From the NCBI GenBank assembly GCA_027489175.1, contig JAIYAE010000020.1:57330-121329 (forward strand): a DNA stretch of 64,000 bases, given 5' to 3'. Positions 33,869 through 42,330 of this stretch are shown one piece after another. The notes beneath the pieces are model-generated. The model had not been told where the DNA came from, did not search any database, and worked only from the letters and a program-made list of their open reading frames with translations. The position numbers were made by a program, and so were the translations under genes. Position 1 is the stretch's first letter; each line of letters opens with the position of its first letter. This stretch comes from Rhodobacter sp. Its GTDB lineage: Bacteria; Pseudomonadota; Alphaproteobacteria; Rhodobacterales; Rhodobacteraceae.

Positions 33869-34965
33869 GGCAGATGCCCCGATTTCGCGGCCTTGGTGGC
33901 AAGGTAGGCGCGGTTCTCGTCAGTTTCGCCCACATGCAGCGGCACGCGTTCGGTGACGTGAAGACCGCAGCCTTCCATCATCGCCAGTTTCTTCGGGTTG
34001 TTCGTCATCAGCCGCACGGCGGAAAAGCCCATCTTGCGCAGGATGTCCGCGCCGATGCGGAAGTCCCTTTCGTCATCTTCAAAGCCGAGGCGGTGGTTCG
34101 CCTCAACCGTGTCAAAGCCCTGATCCTGCAGGGAATAGGCGCGCATCTTGTTGGCAAGGCCGATCCCGCGGCCTTCCTGGTTGAGGTAGAGAAGCACCCC
34201 TGCACCTTCGGCCCCCATCTGCGCCAAGGCTGCGCGCAATTGCGGGCCGCAGTCGCATTTCAACGACCCCAGCACATCGCCGGTAAAGCAGGCCGAATGC
34301 AGCCGCGCCAGCACCGGTTTCGCGCGGTCAGGCTGGCCGATCTCAATGGCATAATGCTCCTCCCCGCCGTCATCGGGCCGGAAGATATGCACCCGCCCGG
34401 CGTTGGAGGCGACCATGGGCACGCGGGCCGACACAACCTCAGCCATAGGCGACAGCGCAGCAAGCACCGGGGTGATGTCGTCCAGCGCCAGCACCGTCAG
34501 CCCACTGTCCTGCGCCAGTTGCAGCGGGTGGGTGACCGGCACCACCAGCACGGCTGGGAGCAGGTGCGCGGATTTCGCCAGCGCAAGCGCGGCGCGGTGC
34601 AGGTCCGCCTGCCCGTCACGCAAGGATTGCAGCGGGCCCTTCATCGGCATCCGCAGATCATCTGCCGGGTCAGCGACCCCCCTCAGCCAGGGCAGCCCGG
34701 CATCCGCGGGAAGGGCGATGCGCGCGAGGTCCCCGTCATAAGCGCGGGCCTTCAGCGTTTCCGCCCGGCGCGCGGTGATGGCCAGCACCGGTGCGCCAAG
34801 GCGGCGCAGGTCATCCAGGCGGGCAGGCTCCAGCGCCTCAACCGCCACCACAAGTGCTGCACTGCCCGACATGCACAGCACCACCGGCACGCCCATGCGC
34901 AGGTCGCCCCGGGCGCGGGTCAGCCGTTCGGTTGTGGTCAGGGTCAGCGTCATGCCGTCACTCAT
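33865..34965 (-). CDS. ribA: GTP cyclohydrolase II with an N-terminal RibB-like domain
   Basis: First enzyme of riboflavin synthesis, converting GTP to the 2,5-diamino-pyrimidinone phosphate plus formate. The 366 residues contain two parts. About 1-165 resembles the dihydroxybutanone-phosphate synthase domain but lacks its clear acidic active-site pattern. About 170-366 is the GTP cyclohydrolase II domain, with zinc ligands in LHSACFTGDVLGSLKCDCG, then YLNQEGRGIGLANKMRAY and the C-terminal MTNNPKKLAMMEGCGL. ATG at 34965 has GGGGGG upstream. Followed by a coupled YkuD-type gene. Confidence 0.93.
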   Translation of the reverse strand: MSDGMTLTLTTTERLTRARGDLRMGVPVVLCMSGSAALVVAVEALEPARLDDLRRLGAPVLAITARRAETLKARAYDGDLARIALPADAGLPWLRGVADPADDLRMPMKGPLQSLRDGQADLHRAALALAKSAHLLPAVLVVPVTHPLQLAQDSGLTVLALDDITPVLAALSPMAEVVSARVPMVASNAGRVHIFRPDDGGEEHYAIEIGQPDRAKPVLARLHSACFTGDVLGSLKCDCGPQLRAALAQMGAEGAGVLLYLNQEGRGIGLANKMRAYSLQDQGFDTVEANHRLGFEDDERDFRIGADILRKMGFSAVRLMTNNPKKLAMMEGCGLHVTERVPLHVGETDENRAYLATKAAKSGHLP

Positions 34966-35091
34966 ACCCCCCGGCCTTGGAAATTGAAACAATGCCCGGC
35001 CTTACGACACGACCGCGTGAGATATCCGTTGCAAATCTTGCAGGACCCGTGATCGCGGCGCATCTCCACCCTGAACGCAGAGGAGGCAGTC

Positions 35092-35778
35092 ATGGCCGGG
35101 CTTCGTAAAATCCTGTTGGTGGACGACGATGACGACCTGCGCGAAGCGCTGAGCGAGCAGTTGGTCCTGACCGAAGACTTTGACGTCTTCGAAGCCCGCA
35201 CCGGGGCTGAAGGCATGGAAAAGACCAAGGCGGGCCTTTTCGATCTGGTGATCCTTGACGTGGGCCTGCCCGACACCGACGGGCGTGAGCTCTGCCGCCG
35301 GATGCGCAAGGGTGGCGTCAAATGCCCGATCCTGATGCTGACTGGGCATGACACCGACAGCGACACGATCCTGGGCCTTGATGCTGGCGCGAACGACTAC
35401 GTGACCAAGCCCTTCAAGTTTCCGGTCCTTCTGGCCCGCATCCGCGCCCAGCTGCGCACGCATGAACAGTCGGAAGATGCCGTCTTCCAGATGGGTCCCT
35501 ACACCTTCAAGCCCGCCCAGAAGATGCTGGTGGATGAGAAGGACAAGAAGATTCGGCTGACCGAGAAAGAGACCAACATCCTCAAGTTCCTTTATCGCGC
35601 CAGCGCCAGTGTGGTCGCCCGCGATGTGCTTCTGCATGAGGTTTGGGGCTACAACGCCGGCGTCACCACCCATACGCTGGAAACCCACATTTACCGTCTG
35701 CGCCAGAAGATCGAGCCTGATCCCTCGAACGCGCGGATTCTTGTGACCGAAAGCGGCGGCTACCGCCTGGTGGCGTAA
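35092..35778 (+). CDS. cenR: OmpR-family response regulator, CenR type
   Basis: DNA-binding two-component response regulator, 228 residues. Receiver domain about 1-120: acidic pocket LLVDDDDDL, phospho-acceptor Asp in LVILDVGLPDTDG, Thr in LMLTGHDTD and Lys in DYVTKPFKF. Winged-helix output domain about 135-228 (RLTEKETNILKFLYRASAS, THTLETHIYRLRQKIEPDP, TESGGYRLV). The sequence matches the alphaproteobacterial CenR group, an essential regulator of envelope integrity. AGGAGG lies upstream of the ATG. No histidine kinase is adjacent, as usual for this regulator. The symbol rests on motif memory. Confidence 0.82.
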   Translation: MAGLRKILLVDDDDDLREALSEQLVLTEDFDVFEARTGAEGMEKTKAGLFDLVILDVGLPDTDGRELCRRMRKGGVKCPILMLTGHDTDSDTILGLDAGANDYVTKPFKFPVLLARIRAQLRTHEQSEDAVFQMGPYTFKPAQKMLVDEKDKKIRLTEKETNILKFLYRASASVVARDVLLHEVWGYNAGVTTHTLETHIYRLRQKIEPDPSNARILVTESGGYRLVA

Positions 35779-35869
35779 GGCATCCGGCTGTTGCATCCCC
35801 GCCGCAGTTTGTTGCGGCTGCCTTGCAACAGCCCAGAAATCTTGCGCATTGGGGCTTATTGTTGCCGGA

Positions 35870-35991
35870 TTCGCTTGCTACCTTTTCTGCATGCACAGGT
35901 TGTGCTTCGGGTTCCCCTGGTCGCGTCGGGGTTATGGCGTGACATCCTCCCTGTTGGAACTGGCCGGGCTTCTTGCCCGGCCTCTTTTTTT
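35870..35991 (+). ncRNA. Candidate small RNA or cenR 3' UTR fragment
   Basis: About 120 nt of non-coding sequence ends in a near-perfect Rho-independent terminator with no gene just before it. A stem GTTCC / GGAAC (35911-35915, 35956-35960) encloses a C-rich unpaired segment with CCTCCC (35946-35951), an anti-Shine-Dalgarno-like motif. The 5' end is not defined by a convincing promoter, so it could equally be processed from the cenR transcript. Confidence 0.4.
35962..35991 (+). terminator. Strong Rho-independent terminator
   Basis: 8-bp stem GGCCGGGC / GCCCGGCC around TTCTT, then TCTTTTTTT. It lies 184 nt after cenR and ends either cenR or a small RNA. Confidence 0.95.
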
Positions 35992-36079
35992 CGCAGGCCG
36001 TGTCGCCGGGTGCTGACAGAAGGCTGCTTCAAGACCAGCGGATGTTGCCGCCTTCCGGCACCTCTGCTACCCAAGGCGG

Positions 36080-37042
36080 ATGCGCTATGTGGTTGGTCTT
36101 CTGACAATCCTGATCTTTGTGGTGGTGATCGGGCTTCTGGGCCTGCGTCTGGCTGCCTCGCTGCGGGAAATTGCGATTCTTCCCGGTCAGATTCCGGCCG
36201 AGGGCCGCCTTGTCACCACGGCCCTGGGCGACATCTACGTCGAAGAGCTTGGGCCCGTGGACGGCCCGCCGGTGCTTTTGGTGCATGGGTCGGTGGGGTG
36301 GTCCCGGATGTGGCGGCCAACGCAAGAGGCGCTGGCCAAGGCGGGCTACCGGGCAATTGCCTTCGACATGCCGCCGATGGGCTGGTCCTTCCGCGATACG
36401 GGCGGCGATTACAGCCGCCAGACCCAAGGGCAGCGGCTTCTGGCCTTGGTCACGGCCTTGGGTGTTCAGCCGGTCGTTGTGGCACATTCCTTCGGGGCCG
36501 GTGCCGGGGCCGAAGCGGCCATGGCCGACCCAGCCGCCCTGGCCGGGCTAATCGTCGTGTCCGGTGCCATCGGGCTTGGCGCGGCGGACGGCGGCAACCC
36601 GCCCTGGCCCCTTGGCAACCCCTTCATGCGCGAGTTGGCGGTGTCGGCCAGCGTGACCAACCCCTCGGCCATGGGTCCTCTCTTGCGCTATTTCCTGTAC
36701 CGGAAAGAGGCCGCAACGCCCGAGGTGATCGAGATGCTGCTGCAGCCCACGCGGCGGCCCGGCACCACGGCGGCGATTGCCGACTGGCTGCCCAGTCTTC
36801 TCGTGTCACCGGTTGGGGCCGCGTCCACCACGCCTGAGGGGTGGCAGACATTGTCCCTCCCCCTCGCCTTCATATGGGGTGACCGCGACAGTGCCACGCC
36901 CCTCGCTCAAGGTGAGGCACTGGCCGACCTGACCGGCGCGCCGCTGTTCATTCTGGATGAGGTCGGCCATATCCCGCAGATCGAAGACCCAGAGCGATTT
37001 GAAGCCACGCTCTTGACCGCCTTGGCGGAACTTTCCGACTAA
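36080..37042 (+). CDS. Alpha/beta hydrolase with N-terminal membrane anchor
   Basis: A 320-residue alpha/beta hydrolase. An N-terminal helix (VVGLLTILIFVVVIGLLGL) anchors it in the inner membrane, with the catalytic domain probably outside. Oxyanion region LLVHGSVGWSRMW; nucleophile Ser in VVVAHSFGAGAG; Asp in IWGDRDSATPL; His in DEVGHIPQIEDPE. This is a complete catalytic triad. The natural substrate cannot be deduced. AAGG lies immediately before the ATG at 36080. Monocistronic by spacing. Confidence 0.88.
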   Translation: MRYVVGLLTILIFVVVIGLLGLRLAASLREIAILPGQIPAEGRLVTTALGDIYVEELGPVDGPPVLLVHGSVGWSRMWRPTQEALAKAGYRAIAFDMPPMGWSFRDTGGDYSRQTQGQRLLALVTALGVQPVVVAHSFGAGAGAEAAMADPAALAGLIVVSGAIGLGAADGGNPPWPLGNPFMRELAVSASVTNPSAMGPLLRYFLYRKEAATPEVIEMLLQPTRRPGTTAAIADWLPSLLVSPVGAASTTPEGWQTLSLPLAFIWGDRDSATPLAQGEALADLTGAPLFILDEVGHIPQIEDPERFEATLLTALAELSD

Positions 37043-37144
37043 GGCCACGCCTCAAGCACGCCCGCGCCTTTCCGTCTCCACAATTGCCCGCAACAGCAGG
37101 CATCTTCGCGGCAGACGGGCTGCAGCGACCTATCGGAGACTTCA

Positions 37145-37459
37145 ATGCGTATCAGTTTCATTGCCGGCGCCGTCGCGCTGATGGCAACCCCTTCTCTCGC
37201 GCAGGATTTGGTCTTCACCCTGATCAATGAGAGCTCTCACCAGATTGCAGAAATGTATGTCTCGCCGGTCGGTGAGGCCGAATGGGGCGACAACATCGTG
37301 ACGGTCGACGGGGTAGAGCCCGGCGTGTCAGGCGATGTGTCCATCGCCGACGGGCTTGATGTCTGCGAATACGATCTGCGCTTTGTCACCGATGAGGGCG
37401 TCGAGGCGACCCAGACGCAGGACCTGTGCGTCCTGCCGACCTTCACGGTTTCGGACTGA
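37145..37459 (+). CDS. Small secreted protein of unknown function
   Basis: A 104-residue periplasmic protein. The signal peptide MRISFIAGAVALMATPSLAQ is followed by a compact beta-rich domain (LVFTLINESSHQIAEMYVSP, EWGDNIVTVDGVEPG) with two cysteines (LDVCEYDL, QDLCVLP) likely paired. The sequence looks like proteins found singly in many Rhodobacteraceae genomes. GGAG precedes the ATG at good distance. I infer no function. Confidence 0.8.
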   Translation: MRISFIAGAVALMATPSLAQDLVFTLINESSHQIAEMYVSPVGEAEWGDNIVTVDGVEPGVSGDVSIADGLDVCEYDLRFVTDEGVEATQTQDLCVLPTFTVSD

Positions 37460-37534
37460 TCCAATCCGGGCTCTTGAGGCGGGGGGCGGTCGGCCTTAGG
37501 GTCGACCGTCCCTGCCAGACGGAGCCCGCGCCCC

Positions 37535-38323
37535 ATGCCCTTTACCCTTGCCACCTGGAACATCAACTCGGTCCGCCTGCGCGAAGGGCTGGTCGCCCGG
37601 CTGATGGCCGAGGAAAGCCCCGATATCCTCTGCCTGCAGGAATGCAAAAGCCCGGTCGACATGATCCCCTTGGCGCAGTTTCAGGCGCTTGGGTATCGTT
37701 ACATCGTGGCGCGGGGGCAAAAAGGCTATAACGGAGTCGCCATCCTGTCAAAGCTGCCGATCGTTGATGCCGGTGAAAAGGATTTCGCCCAACTGGGCCA
37801 CGCGCGGCATGTGGCCGCGCGGCTGGAAAACGGGGTCACCATTCACAACTGCTATGTCCCCGCCGGGGGTGACATTCCGGACCGCGAGCAGAACCTGAAG
37901 TTCGGCCAGAAGCTGGATTACCTGACCGAAATGCGCGATTTCTTCCGCTGGGAACGCCCGGACCGCGCCATTCTGGTGGGCGACCTGAACATCGCCCCGC
38001 GCGAAGATGACGTCTGGGACCACAAGGCCCTGCTGAAAATCGTCAGTCACACGCCCATCGAAGTGGAGCACTTCAATGCGGTGATGGAGGCCGGGGGCTG
38101 GCAAGACGTCACCCGCAACGATATCCGCGACGGCCGGCTTTACAGCTGGTGGAGCTATCGCAGCCCCGACTGGGACGCCGCCGACAAGGGCCGCCGGTTG
38201 GACCATATCTGGGCCACGCCGGACATCCTGAACGCCAGCCACCAAAGCCGCATCCTGCGCCCCGTGCGCGGGTGGGAGGGGCCAAGCGACCACGTCCCGG
38301 TGTTCGCGACGTTTGATCTTTGA
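37535..38323 (+). CDS. xthA: Exodeoxyribonuclease III
   Basis: Base-excision-repair AP endonuclease and 3'-5' exonuclease of the EEP superfamily, 262 residues. Metal and catalytic residues are visible: Asn in LATWNINSVRLR, Glu in LCLQECKSP, Asp/Asn in LVGDLNIAPREDDVWD, the Asp in RLDHIWATP and the final His in PSDHVPVFATFDL. ATG at 37535 follows GGAG. The gene is followed by a dispersed-repeat element and convergent with the TlpA-like gene. Confidence 0.95.
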   Translation: MPFTLATWNINSVRLREGLVARLMAEESPDILCLQECKSPVDMIPLAQFQALGYRYIVARGQKGYNGVAILSKLPIVDAGEKDFAQLGHARHVAARLENGVTIHNCYVPAGGDIPDREQNLKFGQKLDYLTEMRDFFRWERPDRAILVGDLNIAPREDDVWDHKALLKIVSHTPIEVEHFNAVMEAGGWQDVTRNDIRDGRLYSWWSYRSPDWDAADKGRRLDHIWATPDILNASHQSRILRPVRGWEGPSDHVPVFATFDL

Positions 38324-38338
38324 CCGGCCAAGGCGCAA

Positions 38339-38359
38339 CCGCTCGTCGATGACTTCGTC
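38339..38359. repeat. Dispersed repeat, copy near xthA
   Basis: CCGCTCGTCGATGACTTCGT begins an element after the xthA stop. It matches the reverse complement of 48321-48342 with one base missing. Further hairpin-prone sequence continues to about 38412. Same type of position as the other copy: between two convergent genes. Confidence 0.7.
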
Positions 38360-38414
38360 ACCCCTCGCCGGGGTGGCGCGTTCTGACGAGGAGACGCAGT
38401 CGCACGAGGAGGGG

Positions 38415-38954
38415 TTACTGACCCGCCACCAGTGCAGCCATGATCGCTTTGGCGCTGGCGCTGTCCCATTCGGCGTCGCCGATCAGGCGGGCGACTTCCT
38501 GGCCTTCCGGGTTCAGGATCACCGTCACCGGCAGGCCCATCACGCCCATGCCGCGCGCCAGTTCGGACGAGGGGTCGCGCAGGATCGGCAGGGACGTCAC
38601 CCCCGCCTCGGCGAAGAATTTCTCGATCCCGGTCACCGAATTGCGTCCCGTGGCCACCGGGACGACGGCAATCTCGGGCATCGCGGCCTGCAGCCGGTCC
38701 AGCGAGGGCATCTCATACCGGCAAGGCGCGCACCAAGTGGCCCAAAAGTTCAGGACCACCCATTTGCCCTTGAAGTTGGTCAGACTGTGTTCCCCGTCGC
38801 TTGCATCCAGCAACACGACATCGGGCAGGGCTAACGGGGCGTCGTGCAGCGCAAGCTTCTTCATGTCGCCGTCGCGCAAGGCGCCAACATCAGCCGCCGC
38901 GCCATTTGCGCCAAGGGTCAAGGCCGTGTAGAGGACGACCAGAAATTTCCGCAC
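38415..38954 (-). CDS. TlpA-like thiol-disulfide oxidoreductase (GTG start)
   Basis: Exported thioredoxin-fold protein of the TlpA/ResA family, 179 residues. The signal peptide [20 protein letters not shown] leads into [20 protein letters not shown] and the redox motif [14 protein letters not shown] (C-x-x-C). [19 protein letters not shown] carries the cis-Pro. Likely a periplasmic reductant, for example for cytochrome maturation. The GTG at 38954 has GAGGGG at 6 nt; starts further upstream would run into the divergent argH gene. Only 25 nt separate it from argH. Confidence 0.9.
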   Translation of the reverse strand: MRKFLVVLYTALTLGANGAAADVGALRDGDMKKLALHDAPLALPDVVLLDASDGEHSLTNFKGKWVVLNFWATWCAPCRYEMPSLDRLQAAMPEIAVVPVATGRNSVTGIEKFFAEAGVTSLPILRDPSSELARGMGVMGLPVTVILNPEGQEVARLIGDAEWDSASAKAIMAALVAGQ

Positions 38955-38979
38955 GTTGCACCCCTCGAAAGCACCACCC

Positions 38980-40383
38980 ATGTCAGCCACCCCCAAGACC
39001 CCAGCCGCCAACCAGATGTGGGGCGGGCGTTTCGCCTCTGGGCCGGACGCGATCATGCAGGCGATCAACGCCTCCATCGGGTTCGACCAGCGGCTTTACG
39101 CACAGGATATCGCAGGCAGCCGTGCCCATGCCGCCATGCTGGCCGCACAAGGTATCCTGAGCAATAAGGATGCCGAAGCGATCGGGGAAGGGCTCCTCAC
39201 GGTCTTGTCAGAGATTGAAACAGGGAAGTTTCCCTTCCGGGTAGAGCTGGAGGATATCCACCTGAATATCGAATCCCGGTTGACCGAGATTGTGGGTGAG
39301 GCTGGTAAGCGACTTCACACCGCCCGCAGCCGGAATGACCAGGTGGCGGTGGATTTCCGGCTGTGGGTGCGGGACCAATGCGATGCGGCGATCACAGGCC
39401 TGACCGCGCTGATGCAGGCCTTTGTGGCGCAGGCCGAGGCGGGGGCCGATTGGGTGATGCCGGGCTTCACCCACCTGCAGACCGCCCAGCCGGTGACCTG
39501 GGGGCACCACATGCTCGCCTATGTCGAGATGTTCGCGCGGGATCGGTCCCGGTTTGAGGATGCGCGCAAACGGATGAACGAATGCCCCTTGGGCGCGGCG
39601 GCCCTGGCGGGGACCAGCTTTCCTATTGACCGGCACATGACGGCCAATGCGCTGGGCTTTGACCGGCCGACGGCCAACAGCCTGGACAGCGTCAGCGACC
39701 GCGACTTCGCGTTGGAGTTTCTGGCCGCCGCCAGCATCACCGCCATGCACCTGAGCCGCTTTGCCGAGGAGTTGGTGATCTGGTCCAGCGCGCAGTTCCG
39801 TTTTGTCCGGCTGTCGGACCGTTGGACGACCGGCTCCAGCATCATGCCGCAGAAGAAGAACCCTGACGCGGCGGAGCTTTTGCGGGCAAAGCTGGGGCGG
39901 ATTCTGGGGGCGACGGTGGCCTTGTTCACCATCATGAAGGGCCTGCCGCTCACCTATTCCAAGGACATGCAGGAAGACAAGGAACAGGTATTTGACGCCG
40001 CCGACACCCTGATGCTTGGCCTTGCCGCGATGACCGGCATGGTCGGCGACATGACCGCCAACCGCGAGGTGCTGAAAACCGCCGCCGCATCAGGCTTTTC
40101 CACCGCGACCGATCTGGCTGACTGGCTGGTGCGCGAGTTGGGTTTGCCCTTCCGCGAAGCGCATCATGTGACCGGATCGCTGGTCGCCCTGGCCGAGGCG
40201 AAAGCCTGTGACCTGCCGGAACTGTCCTTGCAGGAACTGCAGTCCGCCCACCCTGGTATCAACCAAGAGGTTTTTGCCGTCCTTGGCGTCGAAAACTCAA
40301 TCCGCAGCCGGATGTCCTATGGCGGCACGGCCCCCGAGAGGGTGCGCGAACAGGTGGCGCGCTGGAAGACTGCGCTGGGCTGA
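38980..40383 (+). CDS. argH: Argininosuccinate lyase
   Basis: Last step of arginine synthesis, splitting argininosuccinate into arginine and fumarate; cytosolic homotetramer. The 467 residues contain [30 protein letters not shown] sequence ([14 protein letters not shown]), [18 protein letters not shown], the catalytic His in [15 protein letters not shown], and the fumarase-superfamily signature [15 protein letters not shown] near residue 285. ATG 38980 begins [16 protein letters not shown]; a GTG eight codons earlier is also open. First gene of argH-lipoprotein-DUF2834, then lysA. Confidence 0.97.
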   Translation: MSATPKTPAANQMWGGRFASGPDAIMQAINASIGFDQRLYAQDIAGSRAHAAMLAAQGILSNKDAEAIGEGLLTVLSEIETGKFPFRVELEDIHLNIESRLTEIVGEAGKRLHTARSRNDQVAVDFRLWVRDQCDAAITGLTALMQAFVAQAEAGADWVMPGFTHLQTAQPVTWGHHMLAYVEMFARDRSRFEDARKRMNECPLGAAALAGTSFPIDRHMTANALGFDRPTANSLDSVSDRDFALEFLAAASITAMHLSRFAEELVIWSSAQFRFVRLSDRWTTGSSIMPQKKNPDAAELLRAKLGRILGATVALFTIMKGLPLTYSKDMQEDKEQVFDAADTLMLGLAAMTGMVGDMTANREVLKTAAASGFSTATDLADWLVRELGLPFREAHHVTGSLVALAEAKACDLPELSLQELQSAHPGINQEVFAVLGVENSIRSRMSYGGTAPERVREQVARWKTALG

Positions 40384-40462
40384 AGCGCCGGTTTCCCGCA
40401 CCTTGTGGGGCAAAGCGCGGGGTGGCACAGTTGGGGCCATTGTCCTGAAGCCTGAGGTTTCC

Positions 40463-40597
40463 ATGCCCCGCCTGATCCTGCTAGCCGTTCTTGCCGTCTC
40501 TCTTGCCGCTTGCGGCGCCGATGGCGACCCGCAACCACCGTCAAAATCCGGTGTCACCGTGTCGGGTGACGCGCAAATCGGTGTGGTGGTGAAATGA
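40463..40597 (+). CDS. Very small lipoprotein between argH and lysA (LptM-like position)
   Basis: A 44-residue lipoprotein. Signal MPRLILLAVLAVSLAACG with lipobox SLAAC, then GADGDPQPPSKSGVTVSGDA and QIGVVVK. GAGG precedes the ATG. Size and the CGxDGxP-type opening, together with its position after argH and near lysA, recall the LptM/YifL group, which assists LptD-LptE maturation in E. coli (where it has CGLKGPLY). The resemblance is weak beyond the lipobox, so the role is a guess. It overlaps the next gene by 4 nt. Confidence 0.72.
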   Translation: MPRLILLAVLAVSLAACGADGDPQPPSKSGVTVSGDAQIGVVVK

Positions 40598-40914
40598 CGC
40601 CGCTGCGGCTGGCTTTCCTGGCGCTTGCGGTCTGGGGCGCAGTGCATCCGATGTACTGGTTCCTCAAATACATGCGGGAAACCGGCACCGGCCTGGGCGG
40701 TCTGATCGATGCCTGGTACGTCAACGCCTCTACCACCGGGCTGACCTGGGACCTGACCATCGCCGCCATTGCGCTGACCGTCTGGATCCTGGCCGAAGCG
40801 ATCAGCCGCCGCGCCTGGTGGCATCTGGTCGCGATCCCCGCGACCTTCTGCATCGGCGTCAGCTGCGGCCTGCCGCTTTACCTCTTCCTGCGCTCCGGCC
40901 GGGCGCAAGGGTAG
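40594..40914 (+). CDS. DUF2834 membrane protein
   Basis: A 106-residue integral membrane protein with three helices: about 5-25 (LAFLALAVWGAVHPMYWFL), 50-70 (LTWDLTIAAIALTVWILAE) and 78-98 (WWHLVAIPATFCIGVSCGL). The GLTWDLTIAAIALTVWI pattern fits the DUF2834 family. Function unknown. It is coupled to the small lipoprotein gene by an ATGA overlap. Its stop codon overlaps the first base of a three-unit palindrome array that precedes lysA. Confidence 0.82.
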   Translation: MTPLRLAFLALAVWGAVHPMYWFLKYMRETGTGLGGLIDAWYVNASTTGLTWDLTIAAIALTVWILAEAISRRAWWHLVAIPATFCIGVSCGLPLYLFLRSGRAQG

Positions 40915-40981
40915 CGGAGTTTTGGAAAACTCCGCGCCGGAGCCTTCAAAGGCTCCGGTCCGATTTGTTTGAAGAAATCGG
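40914..40981. repeat. Array of three 22-bp palindromes, 23-bp pitch
   Basis: Unit 1 (40914-40935): arm GCGGAGTTTT around GG. Unit 2 (40937-40958): arm CCGGAGCCTT around CA. Unit 3 (40960-40981): CCGATTTGTT paired with TGAAGAAATCGG-type sequence, one mismatched pair. Single spacer bases separate the units. Located between DUF2834 and lysA, both on the plus strand. Confidence 0.9.
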
Positions 40982-41036
40982 CACTTTGCACCACAGCCAC
41001 GCCCGGATATGACGGCGCGGAAGCACGGGGGCATTG

Positions 41037-42302
41037 ATGGACCATTTCCTCTACAAGAACGGCACACTGCATGCCGAAGACGTGGCGATCCCCGATATCG
41101 CCGCTGCTGTGGGCACGCCGTTCTACGTCTATTCCACCGCCACCCTGACCCGGCACTATCACCTTTTCACCGAGGCGCTGAGCCCGCTGCCGCACATGGT
41201 GTGTTTCGCGATCAAGTCACTGTCCAATGTCGCCGTGCTGAAGACTCTAGGCAACCTCGGGGCCGGGATGGATGTCGTCTCAGGCGGGGAATATCTGCGC
41301 GCCAAGGCAGCAGGGGTTCCGGGGGACCGGATCGTGTTTTCCGGCGTCGGCAAGACGCGCGACGAAATGCGCCTCGCCCTGACCGGCGGCATCCGGCAGT
41401 TCAACGTGGAATCGGAACCCGAGATGCGGGCCCTGTCCGAGGTTGCCACCAGCCTTGGCCTGACCGCGCCGATCACCGTGCGGGTCAATCCTGACGTGGA
41501 CGCGAAGACCCATGAAAAGATCGCAACGGGCAAGAAGGAAAACAAGTTCGGTATCCCCATCGCCCGCGCGTCCGAGGTCTATGCAGAGGCGGCGCGTTTG
41601 CCGGGCCTGCAGGTCATCGGGATTGATGTCCATATCGGCAGCCAACTGACCGAGCTTGCGCCCTTTGAAGAAGCCTACCGCAAGGTGGCCGACCTGACCC
41701 GCCAGTTGCGCAGCGAAGGCCATACGATCACAAGGCTGGACCTTGGCGGCGGGCTTGGCATCCCCTACGCCCGTTCAAACGAAGCGCCGCCGTTGCCGAC
41801 CGACTATGGCACACTGATCAAGCGGACCGTGGGCGATCTGGGCTGCGAGATCGAGATTGAACCCGGCCGCCTGATTTCTGGCAACGCGGGCATCCTGGTG
41901 TCCAAGGTCATCTACGTGAAGAACGGCGAGGGGCGCGATTTCCTGATCCTTGACGCTGCGATGAACGATCTGGTCCGCCCCTCGATGTATGGCGCGCATC
42001 ACGACATCATTCCGGTGGTCGAGGCCCCGGTGGCCGCCCCCACGCAAGAGTTTGACGTGGTCGGCCCGGTTTGTGAGACGGGCGACACCTTCGCCAAGGG
42101 TCGCGACATGCCCTTGGTGGCCGAAGGCGATCTGGTCGCCTTCCGGTCTGCGGGCGCCTATGGCGCGGTGATGGCCTCGGAATACAACACCCGGCCGCTG
42201 GTGCCCGAGGTGCTGGTCCATGGGGATCACTTCGCTGTCATTAGGGAAAGACCGACCTTTGACGAAATCCTGAACCGCGATACCATCCCTCCGTGGCTTT
42301 GA
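41037..42302 (+). CDS. lysA: Diaminopimelate decarboxylase
   Basis: Last step of lysine synthesis, decarboxylating meso-diaminopimelate; PLP enzyme of fold III, cytosolic. The 421 residues are normal. PLP lysine in MVCFAIKSLSNVAVL (near residue 58), then FSGVGKTRDEMRLAL, IGIDVHIGSQLTEL, LDLGGGLGIPYA, EPGRLISGNAGIL and GPVCETGDTF with the catalytic Cys from the partner subunit. ATG at 41037 follows GGGGG; a TTG one codon earlier is unlikely. Followed 28 nt later by the DUF4175 gene. Confidence 0.97.
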   Translation: MDHFLYKNGTLHAEDVAIPDIAAAVGTPFYVYSTATLTRHYHLFTEALSPLPHMVCFAIKSLSNVAVLKTLGNLGAGMDVVSGGEYLRAKAAGVPGDRIVFSGVGKTRDEMRLALTGGIRQFNVESEPEMRALSEVATSLGLTAPITVRVNPDVDAKTHEKIATGKKENKFGIPIARASEVYAEAARLPGLQVIGIDVHIGSQLTELAPFEEAYRKVADLTRQLRSEGHTITRLDLGGGLGIPYARSNEAPPLPTDYGTLIKRTVGDLGCEIEIEPGRLISGNAGILVSKVIYVKNGEGRDFLILDAAMNDLVRPSMYGAHHDIIPVVEAPVAAPTQEFDVVGPVCETGDTFAKGRDMPLVAEGDLVAFRSAGAYGAVMASEYNTRPLVPEVLVHGDHFAVIRERPTFDEILNRDTIPPWL

Positions 42303-42330
42303 CATTCCGTCGGGCCCAGAGGCAGGCCTG

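Larger units (their letters stand above)
35779..36079. other. 301-nt gap after cenR: hairpin, possible small RNA, terminator
   Basis: Directly after the cenR stop is a nested hairpin (35786-35833: outer GGCTGTTGCA / TGCAACAGCC, inner GCCGCA / TGCGGC). From about 35835 to 35961 no credible gene is seen, but a strong terminator closes the stretch at 35991. See the separate entries for the candidate RNA and the terminator. The hydrolase promoter must lie between 35992 and 36079. Confidence 0.6.

Noticed and set aside
34970..35005. Direct repeat CCCGGCCTT in the ribA-cenR gap as an operator
   Set aside because: Only 9 bp, GC-rich and single pair; too weak to call.
35791..36837. Long plus-strand open frame through the cenR-hydrolase gap
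   Set aside because: It crosses a strong terminator and runs out of frame through the alpha/beta hydrolase gene, which has a complete catalytic triad in its own frame.
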